Part shown: positions 63,326-64,000 of the stretch, piece by piece | Layout: each line of letters starts with the position of its first letter | Position numbering within the stretch: the stretch's first letter is position 1 | Assembly: GCF_026340565.1 (NCBI RefSeq) | Contig: NZ_JAPEPB010000001.1 | Location: forward strand, 372,001-436,000 | From: Kitasatospora sp. NBC_01287 | GTDB taxonomy: Bacteria > Actinomycetota > Actinomycetes > Streptomycetales > Streptomycetaceae | Direction: 5' to 3' | DNA length: 64,000 bases | Notes under the pieces: generated by a model | Database searches by the model: none | Told to the model about the DNA's origin: nothing | Seen by the model: the letters and a program-made list of their open reading frames with translations, nothing else | Position numbers and translations under genes: made by a program

Positions 63326-63670
63326 GTGCAACCACCCCCCGGCGACCGCATCACCATCCGGATCAACGGCGACGCCACTGGCCCCGTCGTGGCGGGCCGC
63401 GACAACCGTGTCGAGGTCGAGCGACCGCCGGACGAGAACCCGGCGGGCGCCGCCGAGCGGCAGGCCGCCGGCCCGACCCAGACCAACACCGCGAACGACC
63501 ACGGCACCCTCTTCACGGTCATGCACGGCGACCTGCACGTCCACCACGACACCGGCCCTCACGCCGGCGGGCACCGCGACGGCGGCCAGCAGGGTGGCGG
63601 CCAGCAGGGCAACGGCCCGCAGGGTGGCGGCCAGCAGGGCGACGGCGCCGAAGCGTCAGCCGAGCGGTGA
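63326..63670 (+). CDS. Small Gly/Gln-rich protein sharing the STAND motif
   Basis: 114 residues from GTG 63326 with GAGGAG seven bases upstream. Residues 8-31 (ITIRINGDATGPVVAGRDNR) closely match the STAND N-terminal motif. A second segment, TLFTVMHGDLHVHH, resembles the AQHG motif. The C terminus is a GGQQGGGQQG repeat from 15-bp units (about 63581-63644), the kind of low-complexity sequence found in aggregating proteins. It is 51 bp after the STAND gene and surely cotranscribed. It overlaps the convergent next gene by 15 bp. Confidence 0.78.
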   Translation: MQPPPGDRITIRINGDATGPVVAGRDNRVEVERPPDENPAGAAERQAAGPTQTNTANDHGTLFTVMHGDLHVHHDTGPHAGGHRDGGQQGGGQQGNGPQGGGQQGDGAEASAER

Positions 63671-64000
63671 CGGTGACAGGGCCTGGTCCACCAGTGCGCG
63701 CAGCTCGGCCGTCCCGATCAGCCCGACGCCGTGCCCGTCGTGCACCACCACCGCGGTCCGCCCACCCTGTTCGGCCAGCTCGGCGAGGGCCGCCCCAGCC
63801 GGCTCGCCGGTGCCGAAGCGCGGCAGCGGCGGCGCCAGGTGGTCGGCGATCGGGTCGCCCGCGGCGGCGGTGCCCCGGGCCAGCGCCGCCGTCAGCTGCT
63901 CCAGCCCGACCGCGCCGAGCAACTCGACGGAGGTGGGCTGGCGGCCGGGCGCGACCGGCGCCGGGCCCACCGGCAAAACGGGCTCGGCGCCCTCGCGCTG
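63656..64000 (-). CDS. CBS-domain protein, C-terminal part (cut by window edge)
   Basis: The minus-strand frame is open from the right edge to TGA at 63656-63658, giving 114 residues. DPIADHLAPPLPRFGTGEPAGAALAELAEQGGRTAVVVHDGHGVGLIGTAELRALV is a CBS motif of the type that ends cystathionine beta-synthases and other CBS-pair proteins. Which protein it belongs to cannot be decided from this fragment. Confidence 0.6.
   Translation of the reverse strand, partial: QREGAEPVLPVGPAPVAPGRQPTSVELLGAVGLEQLTAALARGTAAAGDPIADHLAPPLPRFGTGEPAGAALAELAEQGGRTAVVVHDGHGVGLIGTAELRALVDQALSPSPLG

Overview
The window is very G+C-rich actinobacterial DNA with strong G/C third-position bias, many GTG/TTG starts, a complete whiE-type spore-pigment cluster, a CebR-controlled cellulose/cellobiose regulon and twin-arginine exported oxidases. 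This fits a sporulating Streptomycetaceae chromosome (Streptomyces, Kitasatospora or a close relative). I cannot fix the genus from the sequence alone.

Layout. 1-1.8 kb: tail of gltD, a small anti-sigma-like ATPase and a MOSC protein, closed by two strong hairpins. 1.8-2.7 kb: a small secreted lytic transglycosylase with a long G/T-rich upstream region. A nearly identical second copy (gene plus upstream DNA, same orientation) lies at 57.7-58.5 kb, so the two form direct repeats about 56 kb apart. 2.7-5.6 kb: a DUF2252 kinase-like protein and a Tat-exported two-domain multicopper oxidase. 5.6-18.1 kb: the spore-pigment cluster. A divergent FAD hydroxylase faces a left-to-right operon of SchA/CurD protein, cupin, KS-alpha, chain length factor, ACP, aromatase and cyclase. 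The operon continues into a heteromeric acetyl-CoA carboxylase (fused beta/alpha carboxyltransferase, biotin carrier, biotin carboxylase) that would supply malonyl-CoA. A convergent O-methyltransferase follows. 18-25.4 kb: a secreted beta-helix protein, a KimA-like permease, a DUF998 membrane protein, a 20-unit heptanucleotide array, a gene remnant, and a TetR/esterase pair.

25.5-29.4 kb and 36.5-42.9 kb: two blocks of one cellulose regulon, a GH6 cellobiohydrolase and GH5 endoglucanase, then cebR with cebE-cebF-cebG-bglC. CebR-like 14-bp palindromes lie before the cellulases, cebE and bglC, and one lies inside cebF. Between the blocks are a HelR RNA-polymerase recycling ATPase with an inverted repeat resembling the rifamycin-associated element, a two-component system, and an operon of a small membrane protein, a DUF2993 protein and a membrane-anchored hydrolase. 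42.9-53.6 kb: oxidoreductase, tautomerase, esterase and regulator pairs (TetR, MarR, PadR, AsnC), several with clear palindromic operators, then an M20 amidohydrolase. 53.7 kb: tRNA-Leu(CAG). 54.1-57.6 kb: efeUOB iron uptake behind two iron boxes.

58.8-63.7 kb: the most unusual region. It holds a degenerate nucleotide-cyclase-fold protein, a Crp/Fnr regulator, a membrane-anchored STAND NTPase and a small Gly/Gln-rich protein. The STAND protein and the small protein share a short GPVVAG motif, and the cyclase-fold protein has a related-looking AQHG tail. I propose a STAND/NLR-like signalling cassette using amyloid-type or beta-solenoid adaptor motifs. The window ends in a CBS-domain gene fragment. 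In-frame and intergenic tandem repeats are strikingly frequent throughout.
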